From: Zoogloea sp.
GTDB taxonomy: Bacteria > Pseudomonadota > Gammaproteobacteria > Burkholderiales > Rhodocyclaceae
NCBI GenBank assembly: GCA_016720685.1
Contig: JADKKC010000001.1
Span: 62,001-126,000 of the forward strand
Direction of reading: 5' to 3'
DNA length: 64,000 nucleotides
Below are positions 1 through 7,384 of this stretch, one piece after another. Numbering within the stretch: the stretch's first letter is position 1; each line of letters starts with the position of its first letter. The notes beneath the pieces were generated by a model. The model had not been told where the DNA came from, made no database searches, and saw only the letters and a list, made by a program, of their open reading frames with translations. The position numbers and the translations under genes were made by a program.

Positions 1-1
1 C

Positions 2-667
2 GCCGACATCGACGTGCCGGTGCTGTGGTGGCGTTCGGTGGGCTCGACCCACACCGCCTATTCCACCGAAACCTTCCTCGACAGGCTCGCCGTGGAAGGC
101 GGGCAAGACCCGGTGGCCCTGCGTCTCAAGCTGCTCGCCAAGCACCCGCGTCACGCGGCCGTGCTGCGCCTGGCTGCCGACAAGGCCGGCTGGGGCACGC
201 CGCTGCCCAAGGGCAAGGCCGGCGAGCGTCGCGGCCGCGGTGTGGCGGTGCATGAATCCTTCCATTCCTTCGTCGCCCAGGTGGCCGAAGTCACGGTGGC
301 GGCCGATGGCAGCGTCAAGGTCGATCGCATCGTCGCCGCGGTGGATTGCGGCATGGCCATCAACCCGGACAACGTTCGCGCCCAGATCGAAGGCTCGGTC
401 GGCTTCGCGCTGTCGGCGGCGCTGCACGGCGAGATCACGCTGAAGGACGGCGTGGTCGAGCAGGGCAACTTCGGCGAGTATGCGCCGATCCGCATCAACG
501 AGATGCCCAGGGTGGACGTGCACATCGTCGCCTCGGCCGAAAAACCGACCGGCATCGGTGAGCCCGGTGTACCGCCGGTGGCGCCGGCCGTGGCCAACGC
601 GATTGCCGCGGCCACCGGCAAGTGGCTCACGCGGATGCCCTTCCTCACCGAGCAGCTGAAGGCCTGA
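2..667 (+). CDS. Xanthine dehydrogenase/aldehyde oxidase family, molybdopterin-binding subunit (C-terminal part)
   Basis: Only the C-terminal 221 codons lie in the window; the frame is open from base 2. The protein looks like the large, Mo-pterin-binding subunit of a molybdenum hydroxylase, closest in style to the isoquinoline 1-oxidoreductase beta-subunit group. The stretch DCGMAINPDNVRAQIEGS is typical of the family, and GIGEPG near the end carries the glutamate (GAG at 560-562) that serves as catalytic base in this family. The next two genes encode an XdhC-type chaperone and a MocA-type nucleotidyltransferase, both of which serve molybdenum hydroxylases, so the three are probably co-transcribed. 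The substrate cannot be told from this fragment, and the small Fe-S subunit must lie upstream. Confidence 0.88.
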   Translation, partial: ADIDVPVLWWRSVGSTHTAYSTETFLDRLAVEGGQDPVALRLKLLAKHPRHAAVLRLAADKAGWGTPLPKGKAGERRGRGVAVHESFHSFVAQVAEVTVAADGSVKVDRIVAAVDCGMAINPDNVRAQIEGSVGFALSAALHGEITLKDGVVEQGNFGEYAPIRINEMPRVDVHIVASAEKPTGIGEPGVPPVAPAVANAIAAATGKWLTRMPFLTEQLKA

Positions 668-700
668 GCATGCAGATCTCAAGCCTGAAGGCGTCCTGAC

Positions 701-1699
701 ATGGACAGCCAGGATCTGCAGGTGCTTGCCGCCCTGCGCCGCTGGATGGGCGAGGGGCGGCGGGCGGCGCTGGTGACCGTGGCCCGCACCTGGGGCTCGG
801 CGCCCCGTCCGGCGGGGGCCTGGATGGCCCTGCGGGACGACGGCCGGGTGCAGGGCTCGGTATCCGGCGGCTGCGTCGAGGACGATCTCATCGCCCGCAT
901 GCGGGGTGGTCACATCGGCGGCAGCCAGCCCTTCGTGCTCCGCTATGGCGTGACCCGCGACGAGGCGGCGCGCTTTGGCCTGCCCTGTGGCGGCACCCTG
1001 GAGCTGGTCGTCGAGCCGGCCCCCGAGGCGGCCCGGCTGGCGGATCTGGCGGCCCGCATCGAGGCTGGCCAGCTGGTGCGCCGCGAGGTGGACCTGGCCG
1101 GCGGTGCGGTGCGCATCATCGATGCCTGCCGCGGCGAAACCCTGCACTGGGATGGTCAGCGCCTGGCCACCCTTCACGGCCCCCACTGGCGCCTGCTGAT
1201 CATTGGTGCCGGGCAGATCGCCCGCTACCTGGCGCCGATGGCCCAGGCGCTGGATTACGCGGTCTCGGTGTGCGATCCGCGCGAGGAATATTCGACCGAA
1301 TGGGACCTGCCCGGCGCACCGCTTGTGGCCGGCATGCCCGACGACGTGGTGCTCGAAATGCTGCCCGACCCCCACACCGCCATCGTCGCCCTCACCCACG
1401 ACCCCAAACTCGACGACATGGCCCTGCTCGAAGCGCTCAAGTCGCCGGCCTTTTACGTGGGGGCGCTGGGTTCGCGGGTGAACAACGCCGCCCGCAAGGA
1501 GCGCCTGCTCAAGTACTTCGACCTCTCGAACGCCGAGGTCGAACGTCTTCACGGCCCCATCGGCGTATACATCGGCAGCCGCACGCCGCCTGAAATCGCG
1601 GTATCCATCCTCGCCGAGATGACCGCCGTAAAAAACGGCGTGACGCCCGCCCGGCCCGAAAGCGCGATGCCGACCGGCTCCGGCTGCGGAATCGGCTGA
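701..1699 (+). CDS. XdhC/CoxI family molybdenum-enzyme maturation protein
   Basis: 332 aa with the two usual XdhC parts. An N-terminal XdhC/CoxI domain contains GSVSGGCVEDDL. A C-terminal Rossmann domain begins at LLIIGAGQIARYLAP and ends with the conserved VGALGSR and TPPEIAVSILAEM region. Family members bind molybdenum cofactor, promote its sulfuration and pass it to the hydroxylase. The gene starts 33 bases after the large-subunit gene and is followed 4 bases later by the MocA-like gene, which supports one operon dedicated to the upstream enzyme. The ATG at 701 gives the usual family N-terminus. Confidence 0.9.
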   Translation: MDSQDLQVLAALRRWMGEGRRAALVTVARTWGSAPRPAGAWMALRDDGRVQGSVSGGCVEDDLIARMRGGHIGGSQPFVLRYGVTRDEAARFGLPCGGTLELVVEPAPEAARLADLAARIEAGQLVRREVDLAGGAVRIIDACRGETLHWDGQRLATLHGPHWRLLIIGAGQIARYLAPMAQALDYAVSVCDPREEYSTEWDLPGAPLVAGMPDDVVLEMLPDPHTAIVALTHDPKLDDMALLEALKSPAFYVGALGSRVNNAARKERLLKYFDLSNAEVERLHGPIGVYIGSRTPPEIAVSILAEMTAVKNGVTPARPESAMPTGSGCGIG

Positions 1700-1703
1700 G
1701 CCG

Positions 1704-2273
1704 GTGGCCGGCGTCGTTGGCCTGCTGCTGGCGGCCGGGCAGGGGACGCGCTTCGGCAGCGACAAGCTGCTCCACCCGCTGGCCTGCGGCACGCCGATGG
1801 CGGTGGCCTCGGCGCGTACGCTGCGGGGCGTCTGCCCGCGCAGCATTGCCGTGCTGCGGCCCGAGCAGGGCGTGCTCGCCGGCCTGCTGGCCGCGGCAGG
1901 GCTGGAGATCGTGTTCAGCCCTGAGTCCTGCGGCGGCATGGGCCACACCCTCGCCGCCGGCGTCGCCGCCAGCCCGGACGCCAGCGGCTGGCTGGTGACG
2001 CTGGCCGACATGCCCTTCATCCAGCCCGCCACCCTCTGCCGCGTGGCGGATGCCCTGGCCGACGGTGCCGAACTGGCCGCAGCTTTCGTCGATGGCCAGC
2101 GTGGTCACCCGGTGGGCTTTGCGGCCCGCTGGCGGCGCGAGCTGCTGGCGCTCACCGGCGATGAAGGCGCGCGGGCGGTCATTGGCGGCAATCGGGGCCT
2201 GCTGCGCCGGATCGAAACCACCGACCCCGGCGTGCTGCAGGACGTGGATCGTCCGGGTGATCTCCCGTCCTGA
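1704..2273 (+). CDS. MocA-like nucleotidyltransferase (molybdenum cofactor cytidylyltransferase family)
   Basis: 189 aa with a GTG start 4 bases after the xdhC stop. The N-terminus LLLAAGQGTRFGSDKLL matches the nucleotide-binding signature LAAGxSxRxGxxK of the MobA/MocA nucleotidyltransferases, and LVTLADMPF supplies the metal-binding aspartate region. MocA attaches CMP to molybdopterin to form the cytosine dinucleotide cofactor used by xanthine-dehydrogenase-family enzymes. Position beside xdhC and the large subunit fits MocA better than MobA. Specificity for CTP rather than GTP is inferred from context only. Confidence 0.85.
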   Translation: MAGVVGLLLAAGQGTRFGSDKLLHPLACGTPMAVASARTLRGVCPRSIAVLRPEQGVLAGLLAAAGLEIVFSPESCGGMGHTLAAGVAASPDASGWLVTLADMPFIQPATLCRVADALADGAELAAAFVDGQRGHPVGFAARWRRELLALTGDEGARAVIGGNRGLLRRIETTDPGVLQDVDRPGDLPS

Positions 2274-2448
2274 GCCGTCAGCGCTGTCGGACTAACGCCC
2301 GAAGCCCGCAATCCAGCGCCCACCGACGAGTGAAGTCATTCGCGTTGCTGCGGGAGTCCTGACCCGGCCTTTTTGCCGCAGTGCGGAATTTTTGCGCATG
2401 CTTTCGCTTCCTGGCGCTTGCTCCGGGGCATTCCACCTCGTTAAAATG

Positions 2449-2471
2449 GTTATGTTGCGTCGCAACATAAC
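2449..2471. promoter_or_regulatory. Perfect 23-bp palindrome, probable operator
   Basis: Arms GTTATGTTGCG and CGCAACATAAC flank a single T. The dyad is perfect over 11 bp on each side and sits about 90 bases before the His-rich micro-protein gene, in a 288-base gap with no other gene. Its size fits a homodimeric regulator site. Which regulator binds is unknown. Confidence 0.6.
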
Positions 2472-2561
2472 GGCCTTGCCCAGGCCCGCGGATTCGCCGG
2501 TTTTCCTGGCTCCGCCCTGGCCTGCGCCTTGTCTTCAGACGATCAGAAAGAGAGTTTCACC

Positions 2562-2741
2562 ATGCCGCACACCCACGCTGCCACCAAGGCCGAAGCCTGC
2601 CACGAGGCCCTGGAACATTTCGAGGTCGAGCATCACCACGCCCCGGATGCCCACGAAAAGGCCCGTCTGCTGTCGGCCACCGTTGCCGAGTGGGAACACG
2701 AGGAAGTTGCCGCCAGCCACCCCGCCGGCGCGAAGGCCTGA
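2562..2741 (+). CDS. Small His/Glu-rich protein of unknown function
   Basis: 59 aa beginning MPHTHAATKAEACHEALEHF. The ATG at 2562 is chosen because a purine-rich AGAAAGAGAG sequence lies just upstream; a longer frame from 2529 would begin with a poor start codon. The peptide has seven histidines, including an HHH run in VEHHHAPDAHEKA, many acidic residues and one cysteine. It has no signal peptide or membrane segment. The composition suggests metal binding or a small stress protein, but I do not recognise the family. The 23-bp palindrome upstream implies tight regulation. The stop is followed by an imperfect hairpin (GAAGCGCAGC pairing with GCTGTGCTTC) without a T-tract. Confidence 0.6.
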   Translation: MPHTHAATKAEACHEALEHFEVEHHHAPDAHEKARLLSATVAEWEHEEVAASHPAGAKA

Positions 2742-2974
2742 AGCAGGCCCGGCGGGTTGAAGCGCAGCCGCAAGCGCTGTGCTTCAACATGACCCGCGAG
2801 CGCAGTTGTTCGAGGCTGCCTTGACCCGGCGGGTTCGGTTGCGCGTACCGCAAGAAACGCTAACTGCAGGGCCGCGACCCGCCCTGCAGGGAGGATCAGC
2901 ACGCCGGCACGCTCATCGGAAGAGTTCACCTTGCGGATAACGGACGCGCGCCTTGCTGCTTTCGCTCAGGGGCA

Positions 2975-4075
2975 TCATTTTCCGGGCGGGCCGTTCAGGT
3001 CGTTTTTGACGGGCTCCCAGTCGATTCCAATGGATTGCGCCGGTGCGCCGGGCGCCGCGGCGATGGCGGCTTTCAGGCTGTCGATGCGCTCGGCGGTGGC
3101 CGGGTGGGTGGACAGCAGCGCCGGGCCGGAAGGCGTGTTCACCGCGAGGGTTTCAAAAAAGCGCAGCATGCCCATCGGGTCGATGCGGGCTTCCTTGAGG
3201 CGTTCGAGGCCGCGGGCATCGGCGGCGCGTTCGGCGTCGCGGGAGAACTTCAGTTCGCCCAGCTGGGCCGCCCAGCCGCCAAGGGGCGCGTAGTCGCCGG
3301 ACAGCCCGGTGAGGATGATGCGCAGGCCGGCCGACTTGACGATCTGGCGGAGGCTGTGACGCAGCTCCACGTGGGCGATTTCATGGGCCAGCACGCCGGC
3401 GACTTCCTCGGCCGAGCCCGCACCGGCCATCAGCGCGCTGTGCACCACGACGATGCCGCCAGGGGCGGCGAAGGCGTTGAGTTCAGGGCGCGCGGCGAGG
3501 TGGAAGTGCAGCACCTCGCCGGGTCGGGCGAGGCGTTTGCCGATCGCCTGCAGCGCATCGAAGGCCGGCCCTTCGGTGATCATCGGGCCGGCGGCGCGGG
3601 TGTGGGCCAGCACGGCCTCGCCGATCTGCTGCTCGACACCGGGCGGAATGTGATCCACGAGCCGTTCGGCCAGGGGCTCGACGGACAGGAGCAAGGCGCC
3701 GACGAAGGCCAGCGGGATGGCCGCCAGCAGCACGATGCCGACGCGAAAGCGCCGGTGGCTGTGCCGGCGGGTCGTGTCGCCAGCGGCAAACAGGGCCGGC
3801 GCGGCGGCGCGCAGCGGGGCGATGCGGGCGTCGTCGACAATCAGCAGGTGAGTGTGGGTGGCGCCTTCTTCGCCGGCCCAGGCAATCGCCCACTGGCTGT
3901 GGTTGAAGCCGCGGGGCTCGATGCGCAGCTGGCTGGCCGGCACCCGCAGCGCGGGCGAATCCTCCGGCTGCACGAGCAGCATGCCGCCGTCCCAGGCGAG
4001 CCGGGCCGGGTGGCCATGGGCGTCGCCCCCCGCCGGGTAGAAGCGGGCCGGAAGGGGCGCCTCGCCGGGGCTCAC
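2975..4075 (-). CDS. M48 family metallopeptidase, membrane-anchored
   Basis: 366 aa. Residues 1-100 form an unassigned N-terminal domain, residues about 110-133 a membrane helix, and the rest an M48 peptidase domain. The zinc motif HEIAH is at residues 231-235, and the third ligand is probably Glu282 in AERAAD. The length and single membrane segment resemble M48 proteins used in envelope protein quality control. It starts with GTG overlapping the stop of the AIM24 gene (GTGA), so the two are probably translationally coupled. The substrate is unknown. Confidence 0.85.
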   Translation of the reverse strand: MSPGEAPLPARFYPAGGDAHGHPARLAWDGGMLLVQPEDSPALRVPASQLRIEPRGFNHSQWAIAWAGEEGATHTHLLIVDDARIAPLRAAAPALFAAGDTTRRHSHRRFRVGIVLLAAIPLAFVGALLLSVEPLAERLVDHIPPGVEQQIGEAVLAHTRAAGPMITEGPAFDALQAIGKRLARPGEVLHFHLAARPELNAFAAPGGIVVVHSALMAGAGSAEEVAGVLAHEIAHVELRHSLRQIVKSAGLRIILTGLSGDYAPLGGWAAQLGELKFSRDAERAADARGLERLKEARIDPMGMLRFFETLAVNTPSGPALLSTHPATAERIDSLKAAIAAAPGAPAQSIGIDWEPVKNDLNGPPGK

Positions 4076-4872
4076 TCGTCGTCGCCGAGCAGCGAGCCGA
4101 GGCCGATGCCGCCCAGCAGCGAGCCGCTCTCCTTGCCGCCGCCGCCGGCCATGCGGGAGGCCATCACGATACGGTCGGCGAGGCGCGACAGGGGCAGCGA
4201 CTGCAGCCAGATCCTGCCGGGGCCGCGGAGGGTGGCAAAGAACAGGCCCTCGCCGCCGAACAGCGCGGTCTTGATCTTGCCGGCGTACTGGATGTCGAAA
4301 TCGACGCTGGGCTGGAAGGCCACCACGCAGCCGGTGTCCACGCGCAGGGTCTCGCCGGGGGCGAGGGTTTTTTCCAGCAGGGTGCCGCCGGCGTGGATGA
4401 AGGCCATGCCGTCGCCCTCCAGCTTTTGCATGATGAAGCCCTCGCCGCCGAACAGGCCGACGCCGAGCTTCTTCTGGAACGCGATGCCCAGCGACACCCC
4501 CTTGGCCGCGGCGAGGAAGGAATCCTTCTGGCAGATCAGGGTGCCGCCGAGCTGCGACAGGTCGACCGGCACGATCTTGCCGGGGTAGGGCGCCGCGAAG
4601 GCAACCCGGCGCTTGCCGCTGCTTTCGTTGTGATAAACGGTGGTGAACAGGCTTTCGCCGGTGAGCAGGCGCTTGCCGGCGCCCATGAGCTTGCCGAACA
4701 GGCCGCTTTGCTGCTGGGAGCCGTCCCCGAAAAGGGTGTCCATGGCAATCCCGTCCTGCATGTACATCATTACGCCGGCCTCGCCGATGGCGGCTTCGCC
4801 GGGGTCGAGTTCCACCTCGACGTACTGCATTTCATTTCCGAAGATTTCGTAATCGACGATGTCCATGGCCAT
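4072..4872 (-). CDS. AIM24/TIGR00266 family protein
   Basis: 266 aa, full length for the AIM24 family. Diagnostic stretches are VELDPGEAAIGEAGVMMYM near the N-terminus, GLFGGEGFIMQKL in the middle and KTALFGGEGLFFATLRGPG near the end. The family folds as a beta-rich trimer of unknown biochemical role; the yeast member acts in mitochondrial membrane organisation. An AAGGAAG ribosome-binding sequence precedes the ATG. Its stop overlaps the GTG of the M48 peptidase, suggesting a shared envelope or stress role. The C-terminal tail is glycine-rich. Confidence 0.85.
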   Translation of the reverse strand: MAMDIVDYEIFGNEMQYVEVELDPGEAAIGEAGVMMYMQDGIAMDTLFGDGSQQQSGLFGKLMGAGKRLLTGESLFTTVYHNESSGKRRVAFAAPYPGKIVPVDLSQLGGTLICQKDSFLAAAKGVSLGIAFQKKLGVGLFGGEGFIMQKLEGDGMAFIHAGGTLLEKTLAPGETLRVDTGCVVAFQPSVDFDIQYAGKIKTALFGGEGLFFATLRGPGRIWLQSLPLSRLADRIVMASRMAGGGGKESGSLLGGIGLGSLLGDDE

Positions 4873-4939
4873 GCTGGGGCTTCCTTGAAGTGAGGGTTGG
4901 TGCAGGGGGGAATCTTTGGGGGTGGGCGTTGCAGCAGGA

Positions 4940-5119
4940 TTAATCCGACTTGTCGCCGTCGCCGGGGGTGAACAACAGGCTTGCTCCCAGGGCGATCAGC
5001 ACGACCGGCCACCAGGTGCGGGCGAGGCGGACGAAGTCGATTTCGAACAGATCGAGATTGACCCCCAGCGCGAGGGCGCCGATGAGGATCAGGACGATGG
5101 CGGTGAAGTTGCCTTTCAT
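4940..5119 (-). CDS. Small two-helix membrane protein (LiaF-transmembrane-like)
   Basis: 59 aa starting MKGNFTAIVLILIGALALG. It has two hydrophobic helices, roughly residues 6-22 and 36-51, separated by NLDLFEIDFVRLARTW and ending in an acidic tail. The pattern of a short helix pair with a W-P-V-x-L-I-x-L-G second helix resembles the N-terminal membrane part of LiaI/LiaF-type proteins. A GGAG ribosome-binding site lies before the ATG. It is upstream of, and in the same direction as, the AIM24-M48 pair, so it may be the first gene of a three-gene envelope operon. Confidence 0.7.
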   Translation of the reverse strand: MKGNFTAIVLILIGALALGVNLDLFEIDFVRLARTWWPVVLIALGASLLFTPGDGDKSD

Positions 5120-5146
5120 GGGGTGCTCCGGGAGATGGGCGGATAA

Positions 5147-5197
5147 GAGCTTGTCCGTGAATAAGAGGCCGACGCCGGACTATTTACGGACAAGCTC
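5147..5197. repeat. 12-bp perfect inverted repeat with 27-bp spacer
   Basis: GAGCTTGTCCGT at 5147-5158 is repeated in inverse at 5186-5197. The match continues inward as nGAATA/AAATA with one mismatch, giving 16 of 17 bases. It lies between a small membrane protein gene (start 5119) and the end of a sensor kinase gene (5252). No T-tract follows either arm, so it is not a classic terminator. It may be a REP-like or miniature-element relic. Confidence 0.55.
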
Positions 5198-5251
5198 CAA
5201 GTCCCGGAATCTTATTCGAAGATGATCCTCTGCTGGCGCGCGCCGGGCGCG

Positions 5252-6628
5252 TCAGTCCGCTGTCGTGCCGCCCGGCAGCCTTGCCCGCAAGAGCGCGCCG
5301 CGCCCGCCGGGGGCGTCGTGGACTTCGACTTCGCCGCCCGAGCCGTGGGCGATCTCGCGGACGATGGCGAGGCCCAGGCCGCTGCCGGGGTGGCTGGCGG
5401 CGGGCAGGCGGAAGAAGCGCTCGAAGACTTGCCCGCGGGCTTCGGGGGGGATGCCGGGGCCGCTGTCTTCGACTTCGATGATGCACTGGCCCGCCTCGGT
5501 GCGGCAGCGAATGGTGACTTCGCCCGGGGCCGGGGTGTAGTTGAGGGCATTGACCACCAGGTTGGCGATCATTTCGCCCAGCAGCAGGCGGTCGCCGGTA
5601 ACGTGGGCGGGCGTCAGTTCGAAGCCCAGGTCGAGGCCGCGGGCTTCGGCGAGGCGGATCCATTCCGGGCTGAGTTCGCGGATCAGTTCGGGCAGGTCGA
5701 CCGAGCTGGCGAGGCTTTCGTGGCGTCCGCCCGGTTCGGCGGCAATCAGCACCAGCATCTGGTTGATGAGGTGGCCGAGGCGTTCGATGGCGCCGACGCT
5801 CTGGCGGATGCGGACTTCGCGCTCGGCGGCGTCGGGTTCGCGCTGGAGCAGTTCGAGCTGGGTGCGGATGCCGGCCAGCGGCGTGCGCAGCTGGTGCGCG
5901 GCGTTGGCGACGAAGCGTTGCTGGGCCTCGGCGGCTTGTTCGAGGCGGTCGAGCACCTGGTTGAACTCGGTCACCAGCGGCCGGATCTCGATGGGGGCGA
6001 CCATCGCGTCGAGGGGTTGCAGGGCGCGGTGTTCGAGGTTGTGGAGGGTGCGCCGGATGTCTTCGACCGGGAGCAGCGCGTGGCGCACGCCGAACCAGAT
6101 GGTGAGCCCGGTGGCGGCGGCAAAGAAGAGCAGCGGCAGGGTGAGCGCCACGGCGAGGTCGATTTTCAGCTGGTCGCGCTTGCGGGTGGTTTCGGCGGTG
6201 ACGAAGACGAAGGGCTCGCCCGAAACCGTGCGGTGGATGGCGATGACGCGCACCCGGTGGCCGCGGAAGTGGGCGTCGAAGCTGCTGCGGTCGCCGTGGA
6301 CTTCCTGCTCGTCGAGGGGCTCGTGGGGCAGGCCGGCGTCGCCGGCGATGAAGCGTTCGCGGGGGCCGAGGATCAGGTAGTAGATGTCGTCCACCCGGTC
6401 GGCGCGCAGCACCTGTTCGGCGGCGGGCGGGAAGACGAAGCGCGGTTCGCCGTCGATGATTTCGAGGTGCGGAACGAGGGCCAGGCTGGCGTCGGCCAGG
6501 GCCTGGTCGAGGGCTTCCATGGCGGGCTGGTGCACCAGGTGGTAGGCCAGCGGCAAAAAGGTGATGAGGGCGAGGGCGGCTGGCAACAGCAGCCAGAGGA
6601 GCAGGGATTTACGCAGGCTTCGCGTCAT
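5252..6628 (-). CDS. Sensor histidine kinase, TctE/2CSK type
   Basis: 458 aa. An N-terminal membrane helix (about 9-30) and a second at about 155-180 bracket a periplasmic domain of the 2CSK_N type. A HAMP-like linker, the phosphoacceptor motif with His245 in NAAHQLRTPLAGI, an N-box with NALNYTP, and the ATP lid DSGPGIPPE with GSGLGLAIV follow, so all catalytic motifs are present. Its start overlaps the end of the response regulator gene by 20 bases, so the pair is translationally coupled. Position directly after czcCBA suggests it senses metal or envelope state, but TctE-type sensors more often sense organic acids, so the signal is uncertain. Confidence 0.9.
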   Translation of the reverse strand: MTRSLRKSLLLWLLLPAALALITFLPLAYHLVHQPAMEALDQALADASLALVPHLEIIDGEPRFVFPPAAEQVLRADRVDDIYYLILGPRERFIAGDAGLPHEPLDEQEVHGDRSSFDAHFRGHRVRVIAIHRTVSGEPFVFVTAETTRKRDQLKIDLAVALTLPLLFFAAATGLTIWFGVRHALLPVEDIRRTLHNLEHRALQPLDAMVAPIEIRPLVTEFNQVLDRLEQAAEAQQRFVANAAHQLRTPLAGIRTQLELLQREPDAAEREVRIRQSVGAIERLGHLINQMLVLIAAEPGGRHESLASSVDLPELIRELSPEWIRLAEARGLDLGFELTPAHVTGDRLLLGEMIANLVVNALNYTPAPGEVTIRCRTEAGQCIIEVEDSGPGIPPEARGQVFERFFRLPAASHPGSGLGLAIVREIAHGSGGEVEVHDAPGGRGALLRARLPGGTTAD

Positions 6629-7295
6629 GGGGCAGGTCTTCGAGCATGTAGCCCAGGCCGCGCACGGTACGGATGCGGATGCCGGCGGCTTCGAGCTTGG
6701 TGCGCAGGCGCGAGACGTAAACCTCGACGGCGTTGACGCTCATGTCCTTGTCCCAGCTGCACACGGCGGCCACGATGCGCTCCTTGCTGAGCACGCGCTC
6801 GGGGTTGTCGAGCAAAAACTGGAGTATCGCCCATTCGCGCTGGGGCAGGTCGAGGGGCTGGCCGTGGAGCCAGGCGCGGTGGGCTTCCTCGTCGAGGGAC
6901 AGGGGCCCGAACTCGCGGCGCTGCCCGCTCTGGCCGCGGCTGCGGCGCACCAGCGCGTTGATGCGGGCGAGCAGCTCGACCGCGGCGAAGGGTTTGGTGA
7001 GGTAGTCGTCGGCGCCCAGGTTGAGGCCGCGCACGCGTTCGTTGAGGGCGTCGCGGGCGGTGAGCATGAGCACGTGAATGGGGTTGTGGCGGCTGCGCAG
7101 GCGCGACAGCAGCTCCAGCCCGTCCATGCCCGGCAGGCCGATGTCGAGCACCATCAGGTCGAATTTTTCGGCGGCCAGTGCCGCCTCGGCCAGCTCGGCG
7201 CTGCCCACGTAGTCGGTCGTGAAGCCGGCGCCGCGCAGCAGCTGCGCCACGCCGTCGGCGAGCAGGGGGTCGTCTTCGACGATGAGGATGCGCAT
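6609..7295 (-). CDS. OmpR-family response regulator
   Basis: 228 aa. The receiver domain (1-115) has the acidic pair in VEDDP, phosphoacceptor Asp51 in VLDIGLPG, and Lys101 in YLTKPF. The C-terminal winged helix (about 130-222) contains VEVYVSRLRTKLE and the usual RTVRGLGYML ending. It is the cognate partner of the overlapping kinase gene. The 89-base gap after czcA holds short inverted repeats but no clear T-tract terminator, so the regulator pair may be read through from the efflux operon and regulate it. That link is inferred from position. Confidence 0.92.
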   Translation of the reverse strand: MRILIVEDDPLLADGVAQLLRGAGFTTDYVGSAELAEAALAAEKFDLMVLDIGLPGMDGLELLSRLRSRHNPIHVLMLTARDALNERVRGLNLGADDYLTKPFAAVELLARINALVRRSRGQSGQRREFGPLSLDEEAHRAWLHGQPLDLPQREWAILQFLLDNPERVLSKERIVAAVCSWDKDMSVNAVEVYVSRLRTKLEAAGIRIRTVRGLGYMLEDLPHDAKPA

Positions 7296-7384
7296 GGGGC
7301 GGGATCAGGGTTAAGGGTGAGAACCTGAGCGTGAAGTGCCCGGAGTCATGCGGCGCAGGCACCAGGCAAGGACTTCTTCACGCT

